From positions 124,001-188,000 of the forward strand of contig CAUJLY010000004.1 of NCBI GenBank assembly GCA_963281155.1: a stretch of DNA of 64,000 bases, in the 5' to 3' direction. The translations under genes and the position numbers were made by a program. Positions within the stretch are counted from its first letter, which is position 1, and each line of letters opens with the position of its first letter. This document shows, piece after piece, positions 63,001-64,000 of the stretch. The stretch comes from Rhabditophanes sp. KR3021. Lineage: Eukaryota > Nematoda > Chromadorea > Rhabditida > Alloionematidae. A model generated the notes under the pieces. That model was not told where the DNA came from, made no database searches, and saw nothing but the letters and a program-made list of their open reading frames with translations.

Positions 63001-64000
63001 CATTTTTGTTATGTACAAACGGTCAACGTCCTTACTATTAAAGTTTTGATATAAGGAATTGATTGCAAACGTATAATTAATATTCTCAAGTGATGGATTG
63101 CAAAAAGAGATATTTGTGCAGCATACCTTCCAAAATCGACAAACAAAAAAAGTTGTTTTGAATGGTGGCGTTAAAATAAATGAAAAGCGTGAATAAAATA
63201 GACTAAGAAGTACATCTTTAATCTTGTCTAGTGGCAAATAATTTTTGTAATTTAAAAACCATTTGCATACAAATGTATCAATCTCATTCTGTAATTAGAT
63301 CGTTGGTAATAAATTAATATATTTTATTGTAAGGACTTGTATGGTCCTTCATTTCCAGGGCTTTGCAGTTTGTTGACACGTTTAAGAAGTTGATGGTGAC
63401 AATCGCCATATGTAGGATGCCAATTTCCTGTTAATACTTTTTGTGATCAAGCAATATTTTTGAGACTTTTAATAGTGCTTTAATATTGTGTTTCAGAGAC
63501 TTTTGATTCCTCATAAATTGTTCTGGACATTGTTTAGTGTTATGATCTTGTTGTCACAATATTTCTTATTAGATTGTTGCTTTATTTTGGGCTTTCGAAT
63601 TTTCTAATTTATGCTTTCTGTTAGACAAGTTATAATGTTTAAATGGTGTTAGTAACGTTTTATCGAGATCAGGAAGTTTGTTTATATTTGGATTTTCTTT
63701 TGATAATAGTGGAATTGAACCGCTTTGCTTTAAATAAATAATGAATAAGGTTTCCGGAGCATTTTTTGAAAAATATGTCCTTGTAATATGAAATTCAAAT
63801 CACAAAGAGGGAGTATTATTTATTAGGAACGATTAAATTTGGAGCCGAAATGTGGTAATTGAGACAATCACCTTTTCTTTTATCATTTCATAAAATGACG
63901 TTTAGCATTTACGGAACACATTCTAATTTGGAGTCAAAAGATATAAAGCTTACGTATGTATATTGCTCAAAAGTCTTTTCTATTTTCAAAACAAACAATC

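Larger units (their letters stand above)
54773..64000. other. 9.2-kb region without a recognisable gene
   Basis: Upstream of par-1 on its own strand. AT-rich sequence with many short frames, none with splice-joined domains. Notable local features are a GC-richer open island near 56.78-57.32 kb, two short perfect hairpins (56096-56115 and 60042-60065), CA-rich runs near 55.14 kb and a short ACTTCTAACATT-type repeat near 57.12-57.17 kb. A weak exon-like piece at about 62779-62871 (ATG to GTGAGT donor) has no partner that joins in frame. Long regulatory sequence or distal 5' exons of par-1 would fit. Confidence 0.45.

Noticed and set aside
62779..63440. Exon-like ATG-to-GTGAGT segment and a later CATTTCCAG acceptor
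   Set aside because: The two pieces do not join in a frame that stays open, and no family is recognised.

Overview
The window is AT-rich eukaryotic DNA from a nematode. The evidence is: a major-sperm-protein (MSP) domain gene, a nematode C6/DUF281 secreted protein, a tau-tubulin/casein-kinase-like kinase remnant, splice acceptors of the TTTCAG/TTTTAG type, acceptor-like sites placed a few bases before start codons (as for spliced-leader trans-splicing), and very short introns, mostly 40-60 nt. I cannot name the species. The small introns, AT richness and odd Hsp70 would fit a clade IV (panagrolaimid-like) worm, but that is inference.

Left part (1-9.5 kb): the 5' end of a Thr-rich secreted protein cut by the window edge; SDHAF3 (succinate dehydrogenase assembly); a four-helix membrane protein; an ITFG2-like KICSTOR protein; UTP23 (18S rRNA processing), whose start overlaps the spliced stop of an NDUFAF8-like complex I assembly factor just upstream; and a small Ly6/LU-like surface protein. 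Next (9.9-15 kb) is a complete TAO kinase in two exons around a 1.9 kb intron, then a tRNA-Ser(AGA) gene and a secreted CUB/vWA-like protein.

Middle part (18.6-43.4 kb): a poor region with exon-like pieces of a membrane protein; an Hsp70-like protein whose peptide-binding beta domain is missing; a tRNA-like pseudogene; a SKI2 exosome helicase with a huge linker insertion; and a six-exon giant (about 2650 residues) that starts like vertebrate CCDC141, carries a tandem array of spectrin-like repeats and ends in six Ig domains. A two-PDZ gene follows it 0.2 kb downstream, probably in the same operon.

Right part (44.5-64 kb): a decayed casein-kinase-like gene, an MSP-domain protein with a predicted signal peptide, a C6-domain secreted protein, a DRAM/Frag1-type six-helix membrane protein, and PAR-1/MARK kinase (kinase, UBA, KA1). 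More than 9 kb upstream of par-1 shows no convincing gene. Three genes (SKI2, the kinase remnant, par-1) need a one-base correction, or an unusual intron, to read through. Small assembly indels are therefore a real possibility.

Exon borders were read by eye from splice consensus, phase and homology; joined lengths were checked for divisibility by three.
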